From Bacteroidales bacterium (lineage in GTDB: Bacteria; Bacteroidota; Bacteroidia; Bacteroidales; UBA932): 30,993 nucleotides of DNA. Positions within the stretch are counted from its first letter, which is position 1; every line of letters begins with the position of its first letter. The stretch lies in contig JAFUWW010000091.1 in the NCBI GenBank assembly GCA_017471085.1, positions 1 to 30,993 on the forward strand, written 5' to 3'. Made by a program: the position numbers and the translations under genes. Below the pieces are notes generated by a model that worked only from the letters and a program-made list of their open reading frames with translations, had not been told where the DNA came from and made no database searches. This document shows positions 6,829 to 15,950 of this stretch, one piece after another.

Positions 6829-7434
6829 TCACCGTAATCCCATCCCGCGTCCTATTTCCTCTCGATATACATATGCCCTCTTGGCATTCTGGACAGTTTC
6901 AGCCGGATATCTTTTCTTGAACTTATCACCGTACTTCGCCATCATCTTGTCGATGAAGAACACCTCGCTTACCACCTGGGGTTTCAACGCACGGCGGTTC
7001 TCGACATAGATCAGCAGCGCCACGGCCTTTCCCTGGTTAGAATCCAGGGAACGGGGCGGGATAGCGGCAAAGTAGCTGTCGATTCTCTTCAGCAAATCGT
7101 CCTGGCCATCAAGGAACATCTCGGAAAAGGTCCATATCGGTTTATCCATTTCCTTATAGCTCATGATTCTCTTGACCAGAATCCCGCCCATTGCTAACAG
7201 AAGCACCGTGGCTATCGTTGTGGCGGGTAGGGCATTACCGTCCACGCAATCCGTAACGATGGCAGGTAGGATGATAACCGCCGATAGGATGAGATAAAAA
7301 TACTGTTTCAGCCAGCGGAATGGCCTACCTTTTATCTTTTCACCATGGCTGAATGGCGTCATATAGTAGATCCAATGCTCCAGAGTATCCCGCAAAAAGC
7401 CCTTTATCCAGGATGATATGTTTCTTTTCATCAT
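6829..7434 (-). CDS. Hypothetical protein with two membrane segments
   Basis: The protein has 201 residues and matches no family I recognise. A basic N-terminal part is followed by two hydrophobic helices (about residues 45-62 and 70-88) separated by a short loop (DCVDGNALP). The remaining 110 residues are soluble and charged, with helical segments such as EVFFIDKMMAKYGDKFKKRY. Codons 1 and 2 are both ATG. It starts 9 bp after the integrase stop on the same strand and is probably cotranscribed with it. Position suggests a role in element maintenance, entry exclusion or control, but nothing in the sequence proves this. Confidence 0.6.
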   Translation of the reverse strand: MMKRNISSWIKGFLRDTLEHWIYYMTPFSHGEKIKGRPFRWLKQYFYLILSAVIILPAIVTDCVDGNALPATTIATVLLLAMGGILVKRIMSYKEMDKPIWTFSEMFLDGQDDLLKRIDSYFAAIPPRSLDSNQGKAVALLIYVENRRALKPQVVSEVFFIDKMMAKYGDKFKKRYPAETVQNAKRAYVYREEIGRGMGLR

Positions 7435-7443
7435 TGCTTTCGA

Positions 7444-8820
7444 TTAGATAAGCGCATTGAACTTCGTCATGGACGACGCCTTGATGGAGTCCACGATGTC
7501 GATATAGGGCTTCATGGATTTATAATCGCTGTGTCCCGTCCATTTCATCACAACGTTCGGCGGGATTCCCAGGGACAGGGCATTGACGATGAATGTACGC
7601 CGGCCCGTATGCGTCCCCAGCAGCTCCCATTTCGGGTGTATCTCATCCGTTCGGACGTTGCCTTTGTAGGTCGTGACACGGATTCCCTCGTCGATTCCCG
7701 CCAGGCGGCAGATCTCCTTGATGTCACGGTTCATCGCCTGGTTCGTATAACAAGGCAGAGCCCTTCCGTCACGAAAGGGGATATCCTTGTATTTGTCCAG
7801 AATCCCCTTTGTGACATCGTTCAACTCGATGGAAATGCTGTCGGCAGTCTTGACCGTCGTCACCTCTATATGGTCGCCTTTCACATCGTCTCGCCGGAGA
7901 TTGGACACGTCCGAATGCCTGAGACCGGAGAAGCAGCAGAACAGGAACACATCCCGCACGGGATCGAGATAGTCATTGGTCCCCGTCAATTCCAGATTCC
8001 GGATCCGGGTCAGTTCGTCGCGGGTCAGGTACAACACCTTCTTCTGGGTCCGCTTCAGCGTCGGACGGAATGTTTTATAGGCGGCGTTGGGCTTGTATCC
8101 CTTCTTGTCCGCCCAATTCAGGAACCATCGTAGATAGCCGAGCTTTTTCTCGATCGTCGTGTTCCTGAGCCCAGTCACGTCATCCTCGTCATACTTTTTC
8201 CGGGCACCCAGTTTCTTACGGGGTGTGCGCAGCTTCTTCGTATCCCGAAGATAGCCGATGAAAGACGTCAGGACAGATTCCGTCAGATCGGAGAGTTGAA
8301 GCTTCTTCCTGAACGCCTTCAGGTCTTCCCGAAGCGATTCCATTTTCTGGAAGGTCGCCTTCGTCCACGCATTCTTCTCTCCGCATTCCCGGCAGAACTC
8401 ATCGAAGGCGTCGAAGATTCCGATTTCTTTTTTCTTGGGAACGGTGGCTTTCTCACGCGGTGCCCCGATCTGCTTTTGTACAGCTTTAGAAAGTCCCATC
8501 TTCTCCCGGAAACGAGCGTCAACGTCCTTCGCAGAGGGCATCACCTCGATGGCGGTATAGTAACTGAATACCGCATCCATGACCTGACGCATCTTGTCCA
8601 GGTCCCGGTTGATGACCTCAGCGGGATCCCCTTTTGTACCAACATGGCCGGGACGCACCCGCTGGGCGGATTCATCCCAGGCTTCCGGGGTTTCCAGATT
8701 CCAGCCGGAGAGTTCATCGACCCGCTGGCCACCGAACGTGACCCGCATCCGGATCTGATAGCTGGTCGTCTTCCGGCCAAAGGCGCGCAGCTTGAAACAT
8801 AAGGCATACTTCATCCTCAT
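7444..8820 (-). CDS. Tyrosine recombinase / site-specific integrase
   Basis: The protein has 458 residues from ATG 8820 (MRMKYALCFKLRAFG); ATG codons at 8832 and 8814 are alternatives. A longer frame to 8904 begins with TTG and is less likely. An N-terminal arm-binding region and a SAM-like core-binding domain (about 130-245) precede the catalytic domain. Visible catalytic residues are Arg301 (SGLRHSD), a likely Lys324 (VTTVKTADS), His404 and Arg407 (HTGRR), His430 (WTGHSDY) and Tyr439 (MKPYIDI). It should join attP to the tRNA-Ser site. The gene is first in its transcript, with an ideal promoter at 9047-9077 and a pair of arm-type repeats upstream. It looks intact. Confidence 0.93.
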   Translation of the reverse strand: MRMKYALCFKLRAFGRKTTSYQIRMRVTFGGQRVDELSGWNLETPEAWDESAQRVRPGHVGTKGDPAEVINRDLDKMRQVMDAVFSYYTAIEVMPSAKDVDARFREKMGLSKAVQKQIGAPREKATVPKKKEIGIFDAFDEFCRECGEKNAWTKATFQKMESLREDLKAFRKKLQLSDLTESVLTSFIGYLRDTKKLRTPRKKLGARKKYDEDDVTGLRNTTIEKKLGYLRWFLNWADKKGYKPNAAYKTFRPTLKRTQKKVLYLTRDELTRIRNLELTGTNDYLDPVRDVFLFCCFSGLRHSDVSNLRRDDVKGDHIEVTTVKTADSISIELNDVTKGILDKYKDIPFRDGRALPCYTNQAMNRDIKEICRLAGIDEGIRVTTYKGNVRTDEIHPKWELLGTHTGRRTFIVNALSLGIPPNVVMKWTGHSDYKSMKPYIDIVDSIKASSMTKFNALI

Positions 8821-8839
8821 GACATGACACATGTTTTTC

Positions 8840-8855
8840 GCGGAGCTGGCTCCGC
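8840..8855 (-). other. Hairpin just upstream of the integrase start
   Basis: GCGGAG and CTCCGC pair around a 4-base loop, ending 8 bases before ATG 8832 and 20 bases before ATG 8820 on the - strand. It could limit ribosome access. Confidence 0.4.
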
Positions 8856-9046
8856 TTTCATTGAACAAATGGAATGTGCTGTCGATGGTTCGGTTCCGGT
8901 ACAAGACCGGGTCGCCTACTTCAAAGAGGACGGGTCGGAAATACCTCCGTTGGCCGCAAGGAGACAGCTAGAACTTCTCCTTCCCCTGAAACTTGCTGAT
9001 ACGACTGATGGTGATGAAGAAGAACTGTTACCGTTCAGAGGACATG

Positions 9047-9077
9047 CAAATTTACGAATTCCAAACGGATTTGCAAA
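9047..9077 (-). promoter_or_regulatory. Integrase promoter, Bacteroidetes consensus
   Basis: On the - strand TTTG (complement of 9074-9077) and TAAATTTG (complement of 9047-9054) are separated by 19 bases, an exact match to the Bacteroidetes -33/-7 consensus. TGCAAAT (9045-9051) and ATTTGCA (9069-9075) form an inverted repeat overlapping both elements, so a dimeric regulator could cover the promoter. Confidence 0.72.
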
Positions 9078-9104
9078 CGTATGGTGGCACCTGTCTACAC
9101 GGAA

Positions 9105-9134
9105 GTTACCCCAAAGTTACCCCATATTCAGCTG
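9105..9134 (+). repeat. Internal copy of the element right-end repeat
   Basis: GTTACCCCA occurs at 9105-9113 and 9116-9124, followed by TATTCAGCTG. The whole 30 bases match 30863-30892 at 27 positions in the same orientation, whereas the left-end copy (4420) shares only the paired nonamers. No tRNA core repeat lies near it. Confidence 0.75.
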
Positions 9135-9228
9135 TAAATAATTGGTCATTTCTGCATTAGATATTTATCCACAGTAGTACAAGACTTGGTTCAAAACAAC
9201 GCATAAACAATTGCCTTGGTGCCTTCCG

Positions 9229-10905
9229 TTAGCGGTCCAGGACTTCCCTGAGCCAGGAATAGGCTTCCGGAACGTCGTAGTCGCCACTGTGAGGCTTGAG
9301 CCAGGCAAAACCGACGTTGTGGGCCCTGACAGCCGGGCTGGTGCGGATGGAGAGGAAGAGCGTGGTTTCCACGGCAAAGGAATTGTCGCGGTCGTCCATA
9401 CCGTGGCGCACATACCAGTATGGAGCGATATCGGCCTTGTTTTCAAGGAGATAGTCAATGGCGCAGGTCATTTTGAGCTGCTTCAGGAGGGCTTTCCCTT
9501 CCTCGGTACCCAGGTACGCTTCCCAGGTAAGGCCGGTGTCGTCCAAACCCACGTTGTTCTTCCGCGTGTCATGGTTCCAGGACCAGGCGTTGAACGGGGC
9601 ATATTCCTGCTCCCGGGTTCCGAAGAGATTGTCCTCGTTCATGTTGTTGTCATAGAGGCCCACATTGGAGAAGGAAGGGGCGACCTTGAGGGCCGTGTAT
9701 TTGGCCAGGTAGTACAGGTGCTTGTCCAGATCGTAGCGGTAGCTTCCGTCCTCGTTGAAAACGAGCCAGCCGTTGTTCTTGCGGTGCTGAGCGGGCTGGC
9801 TGCCGGTCGCGGGAGCGCTGACGGAGGTGTCAGGCTGCCTTTGACCGCGGGGGCCGCCCATGCCGGGACCGCCGAAGCGGCGGGCGCGGATTTCTTGCTC
9901 CAAGTCGGACTTCATCTGGTCGACGCCGATCTCAGCGATCGTGCGTTCGATTTCCTCTTTCATGAGGCGGGCGATCTGGTCGCGCAGATTCCTGTCGGTC
10001 ACAAGATTGCCGAACTCATCCTTGAGCCCCAGGCCGTTCAAGTAAGGAATGTATTGGGCGGCAAGGGCTTCGGATGCTTCCAGGACAGTTGCCTCCGGGG
10101 CATAGCTGTAATTCATCTCGCCGGTCAGGTACAAGACCTTACGTGTGCTCCCGAAGAGCCATTCGTACCCATAGCAGGAGTGGCCGAGGTCGGTGATGGG
10201 GCAGTAAGCGATGACACCCAGCACATTGTCGCCCAAGCCGGGAGTGGAAGAGAGACTGCCGTCCTTGGCCTTCACGATGCCCGCGGCGCCGATCTCATAC
10301 AGGTCCTCAAAGTAGTCCGGACTGTTTCCGCTGGCCGCAATGACGGTGGAAAGCGCACCGCCACCGGAAGTGCCGGTCACGAAGATCTTCTCCGTGTCCC
10401 CAGCCGGAAGGGATTTCCTGTTGAAGCGGAGGTAACGGATGGCGGCCTTGGTGTCCACCATGATAGCGGGGGAATGCCCCATGTATTTGCCGTCCGTAAG
10501 GCCATTGGCACGGCTGCGACCGCCATAGGAAACGATGACGTAACCTTCTTTCAAGGCCACACCCACTTTGTTGTTGGAACCGTCGTAATCCTGTCCGTCG
10601 GCAATCGTGTTTTCCGGATAGGTATTCGCCTGCCAGCCGGCGTTGTTCACATAGAACAGGATGGGCGACGCCTTGGTCGCCGTTTCCGGCACATAGATGT
10701 TGATCAGCTGGTCCTGGGGCCGGTTGGGCTGCGTGACATAATTGTCCACGTACCGGGTCACTTTCACCGGAGTGCCGTCCACGGAGACGTTCAGAACGGT
10801 TTTCTGCGCTGATTTCAGAGCGATGCTTTCGCCTTTGGTTTTTCCTGCACTGAGCGCTGCCGAGCAGACGGTGAGGGCCACGAGAAACAAAGCTGTTCTT
10901 TTCAT
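9229..10905 (-). CDS. Secreted tannase-family (subtype B-like) alpha/beta-hydrolase esterase
   Basis: The protein has 558 residues from ATG 10905 (MKRTALFLVALTV), with a cleavable signal peptide. The frame upstream of this ATG lies in the preceding gene. Subtype B tannase features follow: an early INIYVPE strand, IMVDTKAAIRYLRFN, the nucleophile elbow GTSGGGALS with Ser180, AYCPITDLGHSCYGYEWLFG, then RHGMDDRDNSF (acid Asp504 or Asp505) and KPHSGDYD with His539. The family hydrolyses galloyl and related phenolic esters. A Gly/Pro/Arg-rich insert is at about 345-358 within a long helical, Gln-rich region. It is third in the regulator, ceramidase-like, esterase operon, 13 bp after the ceramidase-like gene. 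Tannase against a broader feruloyl-esterase activity cannot be settled by reading. Confidence 0.8.
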   Translation of the reverse strand: MKRTALFLVALTVCSAALSAGKTKGESIALKSAQKTVLNVSVDGTPVKVTRYVDNYVTQPNRPQDQLINIYVPETATKASPILFYVNNAGWQANTYPENTIADGQDYDGSNNKVGVALKEGYVIVSYGGRSRANGLTDGKYMGHSPAIMVDTKAAIRYLRFNRKSLPAGDTEKIFVTGTSGGGALSTVIAASGNSPDYFEDLYEIGAAGIVKAKDGSLSSTPGLGDNVLGVIAYCPITDLGHSCYGYEWLFGSTRKVLYLTGEMNYSYAPEATVLEASEALAAQYIPYLNGLGLKDEFGNLVTDRNLRDQIARLMKEEIERTIAEIGVDQMKSDLEQEIRARRFGGPGMGGPRGQRQPDTSVSAPATGSQPAQHRKNNGWLVFNEDGSYRYDLDKHLYYLAKYTALKVAPSFSNVGLYDNNMNEDNLFGTREQEYAPFNAWSWNHDTRKNNVGLDDTGLTWEAYLGTEEGKALLKQLKMTCAIDYLLENKADIAPYWYVRHGMDDRDNSFAVETTLFLSIRTSPAVRAHNVGFAWLKPHSGDYDVPEAYSWLREVLDR

Positions 10906-10918
10906 GGGGATGATGGGA

Positions 10919-12217
10919 TTATTGGTTTTCCAAGGTATGCAGGAGCGCCAGCAGGGCGTTGTCCAGGTAACCGGGAAGGTAGCGGGCCTGCCGCTGGCCG
11001 AAACCTCCATGGAGGAGGGTCCAGTCATCGGCATGGTACCCGTTGTCCTGCTCCTCGCGCTGCCAGGCATGGTTTACGATGAGGGTGTTGGGCCGGACTG
11101 CGTTCTCCTTGAGGAAACGTCCGGTAGTAGAAAACAATTCACCGGAGAAGCAGGCCAGGTTCACCGTGCCGATCCGGATATATTGCAGGGAGAGATACAC
11201 GTCGTCACCCTCTTTTCCCGGGATGGAGGTGCTTTCATACCCGGCGGACAGCGTCACGGACGCGTCTTCGCCGGCGATCGTGCCGAGGGCCTTTTCGACA
11301 TCGGCATAGTGGATGGCCGACAGCCACTCCAGGATGGCATAATCGCTTCCGGAGAAGGTCTTGGCTGTTCCGTCGGCGGGATTGCGGAAATAGAGGTCAT
11401 TCTGGACGATGGGGTTCTGGTCCCCGGCCGCACCGGACAGCCAGATGGCCGTTGCCCCGGGATGGTTTTGCTCCAGGTAGGCGGAGGTGAAGCCCGGGAT
11501 GTCCGAACTGATGCCGGTCTTCCCGTCCAGGCAGGTATTGGCGTGCATCACCGTTCCATGGACGGCGTAGTTCACCAAAAACGCGATAGGGTGGCCGTCG
11601 GAAACTGCATTGAAGCGAATGACGGCGAGCTCACGGTCGGTGGGGCCGGTAGGATTCCAACCGATTCCGCGGGTCTCAGAAAGGCTTCCGTCCCGCTCCC
11701 GCCGGTTGAAGACCGCATTCCGGTTCACGTTGATGTAAGATTCCCCGTAGCCGATGCCCAGGGTGGCGGGCTCCAGGGAGGACAGCGCCTCGTCGGCGGC
11801 GGAGAGCATCTGCCGGAGGGCCAGACGGGCCCAGCGGGCGTGCCGGTCGGAGCCGGTGAAATCCACGGGCCCCGTGATCTCCGGGGCGGCGTGGGTATGG
11901 GTGGAGGTCATCAGGATGTTCCGGAGCGGAATGCCTGTCCGGGACGACAGGGAATCGGCGAACTGGGGCCCCAGGGAACGCCCGGTTTCGGCGCTCACGA
12001 GAAGGATCGTCTCCCGGTCGTCGGCCAGGGCGATCACGCGTACGTGGATGGGGTCCAGCACGCCCGTCATTTCTACGTGGGGCGCCCGGGTCAGCGGCAG
12101 CATGTCGGAAGAGGGGGTAATGTCCCGGACGGCGCCGCCTGCCCGGAAATGGCCGGCAAAGCAGGGACTCAGGCATAAGCAGATGCCGCAAAGCGCAGCG
12201 AGGAATCTTCGATACAT
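10919..12217 (-). CDS. Neutral/alkaline ceramidase-like secreted hydrolase
   Basis: The protein has 432 residues with an N-terminal signal peptide. The N-terminal domain of neutral/alkaline non-lysosomal ceramidase is recognisable: AVRDITP, zinc ligand motif STHTHAAPE (His107, His109), NYAVHGTVMH (His220), SSDIPGF (probable nucleophile region, 237-243), SGAAGDQNP and SGELFSTTGR (Glu360 as a likely ligand). It is shorter than bacterial ceramidases and lacks their C-terminal Ig-like domain, as in many Bacteroidetes homologues of uncertain substrate. It begins 3 bp after the regulator's stop and is translated with it. In a SusCD esterase locus a glycan- or phenolic-linked amide or ester is a more likely substrate than ceramide, but this is inference. 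Confidence 0.78.
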   Translation of the reverse strand: MYRRFLAALCGICLCLSPCFAGHFRAGGAVRDITPSSDMLPLTRAPHVEMTGVLDPIHVRVIALADDRETILLVSAETGRSLGPQFADSLSSRTGIPLRNILMTSTHTHAAPEITGPVDFTGSDRHARWARLALRQMLSAADEALSSLEPATLGIGYGESYINVNRNAVFNRRERDGSLSETRGIGWNPTGPTDRELAVIRFNAVSDGHPIAFLVNYAVHGTVMHANTCLDGKTGISSDIPGFTSAYLEQNHPGATAIWLSGAAGDQNPIVQNDLYFRNPADGTAKTFSGSDYAILEWLSAIHYADVEKALGTIAGEDASVTLSAGYESTSIPGKEGDDVYLSLQYIRIGTVNLACFSGELFSTTGRFLKENAVRPNTLIVNHAWQREEQDNGYHADDWTLLHGGFGQRQARYLPGYLDNALLALLHTLENQ

Positions 12218-12220
12218 GGC

Positions 12221-15200
12221 TTATTTGAATTCCGACGGCGGAACGCCGAATTTTTTCTTGAAAACCTTGGAGAAGTGGGCCAGGGAACTGAATCCCGTGA
12301 GGTCGGACACTTCCGAAATATTGTATTTCCCTTCCCGCAGCATCGCGGCCGCCTTGTTCAGCTTGTAGTTCTTGAACAGTTCCGACGGGGTCACCCCGGT
12401 AAGTCCTTTCACTTTGTAGAGGAACTTGGAATGGGAGATGTGCATCTTGTCCACGATGCCGCCGATGTTGAATTCCGAGTTGGAAAGTTCCTCGTCCATC
12501 AGCGCATAGAGGTCCTTGAGGAAGGCGCGGTCCTGGGGCGAGAGCGAACCGTCGCCGGGGAGGTCCATGCCCGCATTTTCGGAGAGGGCGTTTCTCAGGC
12601 GCTGCCGTCCGGTGAGCAGATTCTCCATCAGCGAGAGCAGGTACTCCGCATTGAACGGTTTGGTCACGTAGGCGTCGGCCCCGGCTTTCAGGCCGACGAT
12701 CTGGTCTTTGACGCTGTCCTTCGCCGTCAGAAGCACGACCGGGATATGGCAGTATTGCAGTTCCCCTTTCAGGAAGTCGCAGAAATCGAGGCCCGTCTGC
12801 CCGTTCATCATGATGTCGCTCAGGATGATGTCCGGAATCTGCTGTGTGAGCAGTTTCCGGGCCGATTCCACGTCGTAGCAGCAGGTTACCCGGTAATGGG
12901 GCGAGAGCAGGGTGCGCAGGTAGAAAGTGATGTCCGTGTCATCGTCCACGACCAGGACGGCCGGCTTCAGGATCTCTTCGCCTTCTGCTCCGGGTGGCAG
13001 GGAGAGGCTGTCCCCGGCGGTTTTTTCACTCTGCATGAGGTGGCCGGGAGTACCGGTGTCCTTCTCCTCGGGACTGTACTGGCCGCCCTCTGTCGGGAAG
13101 ACGAGGGTGAAGCAGACGCCGGCTCCGTCTTCGGCATTGGCACAGGTGAGGGTCCCGTGATGGAGCTGGGCCAGCTTCCGGGCATAGTACAATCCTACGC
13201 CGGACCCCCAGTTGTACCTCCCGTGCTGGGCCGGTCCGTCCAGCTGGTAATACCGTTCGAAGATGCGCTCCAGCTTGCCTTCCGGGATGGCCGGGCCGCT
13301 GTTGGACACCTTCAGGCTGGCCTGGCCTGCCATTTCGGTGAAGGAAACGGAAATGAAACCGCCCTGGGGCGTGTACTTGAAGGCATTGGACAGCAAGTTG
13401 TCGAGGATGTTCACGATTTTGTCGGCATCGGCATGGACGAAGGCGTTTCCTTCCAGCCCGTCTGACAGGAAGGTGATGCCTTTTTCCTCGGCGTTCACCT
13501 GATAGATGTCCAGCGTATTCCTCAGGATGGGAAGAATATCCAGACGGCGGACTTTCAGCGCCAGGGCGTCGGTCTCCAGGGCGTTGAAGTCCATGATCTG
13601 GTTCACCAGGCTCAGCATCCGGTCCACATTGTGGCGGACGATTGTCAGCAGGGTCCGGTTCTTCCCTTTGATGTCATCGGCCGATGAGAGCGTGCCGATG
13701 GGACCCGAAATCATGGTGAGCGGCGTCCGGAGCTGGTGGGCGACGTTGGCGAAATACTGCTTGTTGATTTCGCTCATGTGCTGCTCCTGCCTTTTCTCCG
13801 CCTCGGCCTGGCGGAGTTTCTCGCGTCCCCGGACCGTGTGCAGCCAGAAATACAGGATGACGGCGAGAATGGAAAGGGCCAGCAGCGCGTACAGGGTCTT
13901 GGCCCACCAGGTGGCCCAAGGGGCCGGGAGGACCGTGACGCGAACCGATCCGCTGCCGAAGATGTGCTCTCCGGTCGTGTCGGAAAGACGGGCCAGGAAG
14001 GTATAATTTCCGGGCGGGATGTTGGAGTAGAAGGCCTCGTGCGAATCGCCGCCGTCGATCCAGAAGTGGTCGAACCCTTCCAGCTTGTACGAGTAGCTGC
14101 CCTGTACGGTATTCCGGTAGTCCAGTGCCGAAAAAGAGATGCTGAAGCTGTTCCAGTCGTGCTGGAGGCGGATGGGCGGCGAAGTGGTCATGACGGCCTG
14201 GATCGGGCTTCCTTTTCCGGGCGTGATGAGACTGTTCTGGACGCGGAGGTCCTCGAAATAGAAGGGGAGCGAAATCTCCCGGGTCCGGGACGAGGGATAT
14301 CGGACGACCAGCCCCTGCATGGTGCCCAGAAGGAGGATGTCTCCGGGGAGCACGCAGGCGCAGTGTTCCGTGAAAGCATTGCTGCTTACGCCGTTGCCGG
14401 CCAGATAAGTGTTGAGCAGTTCGCCGCTCAGGTTGTACTCATTGAGTCCGTATTGCGTGGCCACCCATACATGTCCGCCCACTTCGGTGATGGAAGACAC
14501 CTCCGGGCAGCTGATGCCCGATACCCGGCGATACTGGTGCGTGTCCGGGTCCAGGATGACGACCCCGTTGCTTTGGGTCCCGATCCAAATCTGCCGCTGG
14601 CTGTCCTGGAACAGCTCTTCCGGGATGAACAGGTCGCTTCCCAGCACCTCCTTGACGGCGCTCAGCGGAAGGAGCGTGGCGGTGGCCCCGTCATTTTCCG
14701 TGAGGATGAGGTCTTTGTTGTTTTCGACCGTGAGGATGCGCCCGTCGGAAAGATGAAGGGTATTGCTCCCGAACTGCGTCCTTCTTTCGTATTTGGACGG
14801 AAGCAGGACAGGGACAAGCTCTGCTTCCCCGAAAGGTATTTCGTAAACGTCATTCTTCCTCGTCACGATGTTCAGGATGTCCCGGTCCCTGTCGTAGGAA
14901 AGCGCCTGGATGGGGGTGTTCTTGAAGAAGTTCTGCAAGGAATGGAAGCGGGAACCTTTCTTGTTGTTGGGCAGGATCTGGACGCCGCCTCCGTCCATTC
15001 CGACCCAGATGTTGCCTCTGCTGTCCTGAAGAAGGCAGTTGATGTTGTACTCGCCCTTGTCCAAGGGGAGTCCGCTGTCGACGGCTGTCCGGACGGCGCC
15101 GGTGGACTTGTTGACGATCAGGAGATCCTCGATGGTGTTGACAAGCAGGTCGCCGCCCTTGTCATAGGGAAGGATTTCCCGGATTTCCACTCCGGACAGG

Positions 15201-15934
15201 CTCTTTGAAAGCGGAGAGGGGACCGGTGCTCCCTGCTGCCAGAATTCCAGGTGTCTTCCAGGGCCGAACGACAGCCAGAGGATGCTGTCCGGATCCATGG
15301 TTGCCTCCGAGCAGGTTTCGCTGAACGGCATTTCGGAGAGGACGTGCCCGTCCTCGCCATATCGGCCCAGCCGGTCGGGATAGACCACCAGGATATCCTG
15401 TCCGTCCGGAAACAGGCCCAGATTGAAAGCGCCGGTGTCGATGATCTTTTCCATCCGGCCATTTTCAGGAGAGAAGCGGTAGATGCCATGCTCGTTGTTG
15501 CAGAAGAAAGTGCCGTCCGGCATTTCCAGGAAGGACATGATTCCGTTGCCGCAATACTCGATGGGGACCTGTGTAAAAGTGCCTTCCGTTGTCAGGTAAC
15601 ACAGTTTTCCGTTGATGGTGGCCACCCAGAGCCGGTCGCTCCGGTCCCGGTATATCCTGGCGATATGGTTGTCGGTCAGGCTCAGGGAGTCTTCTCCAGC
15701 GAAGTATTGGTGGTAGCCGTAGGGAATCGCGCGGTTGAGCCCGTGGGTCGTGCCGATCCAGACATGTCCCGTTCCGTCTTCGGCCAGGGTCGTCACTCTC
15801 GGGTGGGTGAGTTCCGGGGACACCGCTTCAGCGGAAGCGGCCGGGACCGGCTGTCCCGGCGTACAGCAGAGGCATCCGATGGACAGGAAAGAGAGCAGCA
15901 AAAGCGTTTTCAGTGCGTGGTCAGGCGTGTTCAT
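12221..15934 (-). CDS. Hybrid two-component system sensor/regulator (HTCS)
   Basis: The protein has 1237 residues from ATG 15934; the frame open further upstream runs across the divergent gene and is ignored. Order: signal peptide, periplasmic two-bladed-propeller sensor with Reg_prop repeats (e.g. GHVWIGTTHGLNR, GNIWVGMDGGGVQI, RQIWIGTQSNGVVI; about 40-560), Y_Y_Y domain (585-670), one membrane helix (676-701), HisKA with His733 in FANVAHQLRTP, HATPase (NLLSNAFKYTP; GSGVGLYYARKL), receiver with Asp1040 (DIILSD) and Lys1092, and a C-terminal AraC helix-turn-helix (1140-1237). HTCS proteins sense a small breakdown product and activate the neighbouring locus. It is divergent from the esterase/susCD operon and first in its own three-gene operon. 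Confidence 0.96.
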   Translation of the reverse strand: MNTPDHALKTLLLLSFLSIGCLCCTPGQPVPAASAEAVSPELTHPRVTTLAEDGTGHVWIGTTHGLNRAIPYGYHQYFAGEDSLSLTDNHIARIYRDRSDRLWVATINGKLCYLTTEGTFTQVPIEYCGNGIMSFLEMPDGTFFCNNEHGIYRFSPENGRMEKIIDTGAFNLGLFPDGQDILVVYPDRLGRYGEDGHVLSEMPFSETCSEATMDPDSILWLSFGPGRHLEFWQQGAPVPSPLSKSLSGVEIREILPYDKGGDLLVNTIEDLLIVNKSTGAVRTAVDSGLPLDKGEYNINCLLQDSRGNIWVGMDGGGVQILPNNKKGSRFHSLQNFFKNTPIQALSYDRDRDILNIVTRKNDVYEIPFGEAELVPVLLPSKYERRTQFGSNTLHLSDGRILTVENNKDLILTENDGATATLLPLSAVKEVLGSDLFIPEELFQDSQRQIWIGTQSNGVVILDPDTHQYRRVSGISCPEVSSITEVGGHVWVATQYGLNEYNLSGELLNTYLAGNGVSSNAFTEHCACVLPGDILLLGTMQGLVVRYPSSRTREISLPFYFEDLRVQNSLITPGKGSPIQAVMTTSPPIRLQHDWNSFSISFSALDYRNTVQGSYSYKLEGFDHFWIDGGDSHEAFYSNIPPGNYTFLARLSDTTGEHIFGSGSVRVTVLPAPWATWWAKTLYALLALSILAVILYFWLHTVRGREKLRQAEAEKRQEQHMSEINKQYFANVAHQLRTPLTMISGPIGTLSSADDIKGKNRTLLTIVRHNVDRMLSLVNQIMDFNALETDALALKVRRLDILPILRNTLDIYQVNAEEKGITFLSDGLEGNAFVHADADKIVNILDNLLSNAFKYTPQGGFISVSFTEMAGQASLKVSNSGPAIPEGKLERIFERYYQLDGPAQHGRYNWGSGVGLYYARKLAQLHHGTLTCANAEDGAGVCFTLVFPTEGGQYSPEEKDTGTPGHLMQSEKTAGDSLSLPPGAEGEEILKPAVLVVDDDTDITFYLRTLLSPHYRVTCCYDVESARKLLTQQIPDIILSDIMMNGQTGLDFCDFLKGELQYCHIPVVLLTAKDSVKDQIVGLKAGADAYVTKPFNAEYLLSLMENLLTGRQRLRNALSENAGMDLPGDGSLSPQDRAFLKDLYALMDEELSNSEFNIGGIVDKMHISHSKFLYKVKGLTGVTPSELFKNYKLNKAAAMLREGKYNISEVSDLTGFSSLAHFSKVFKKKFGVPPSEFK

Positions 15935-15950
15935 GGCAATACAAAAATAC

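Larger units (their letters stand above)
8821..9228. other. Intergenic region upstream of the integrase
   Basis: About 400 bp without a convincing gene. It contains a hairpin (8840-8855), the integrase promoter (9047-9077), a TGCAAAT/ATTTGCA inverted repeat (9045-9051 and 9069-9075), the internal copy of the element-end repeat (9105-9134), and about 95 bp of A+T-rich sequence in which I see no terminator for the - strand esterase gene. Confidence 0.7.

Noticed and set aside
8823..8904. Longer integrase starting with TTG at 8904
   Set aside because: TTG is a weak start and the extra residues resemble no integrase N-terminus. ATG codons at 8832, 8820 and 8814 are preferred.
9211..10812. + strand open frame of 533 codons over the tannase-family gene
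   Set aside because: Antisense shadow. The - strand product has a signal peptide and a complete Ser-Asp-His set.
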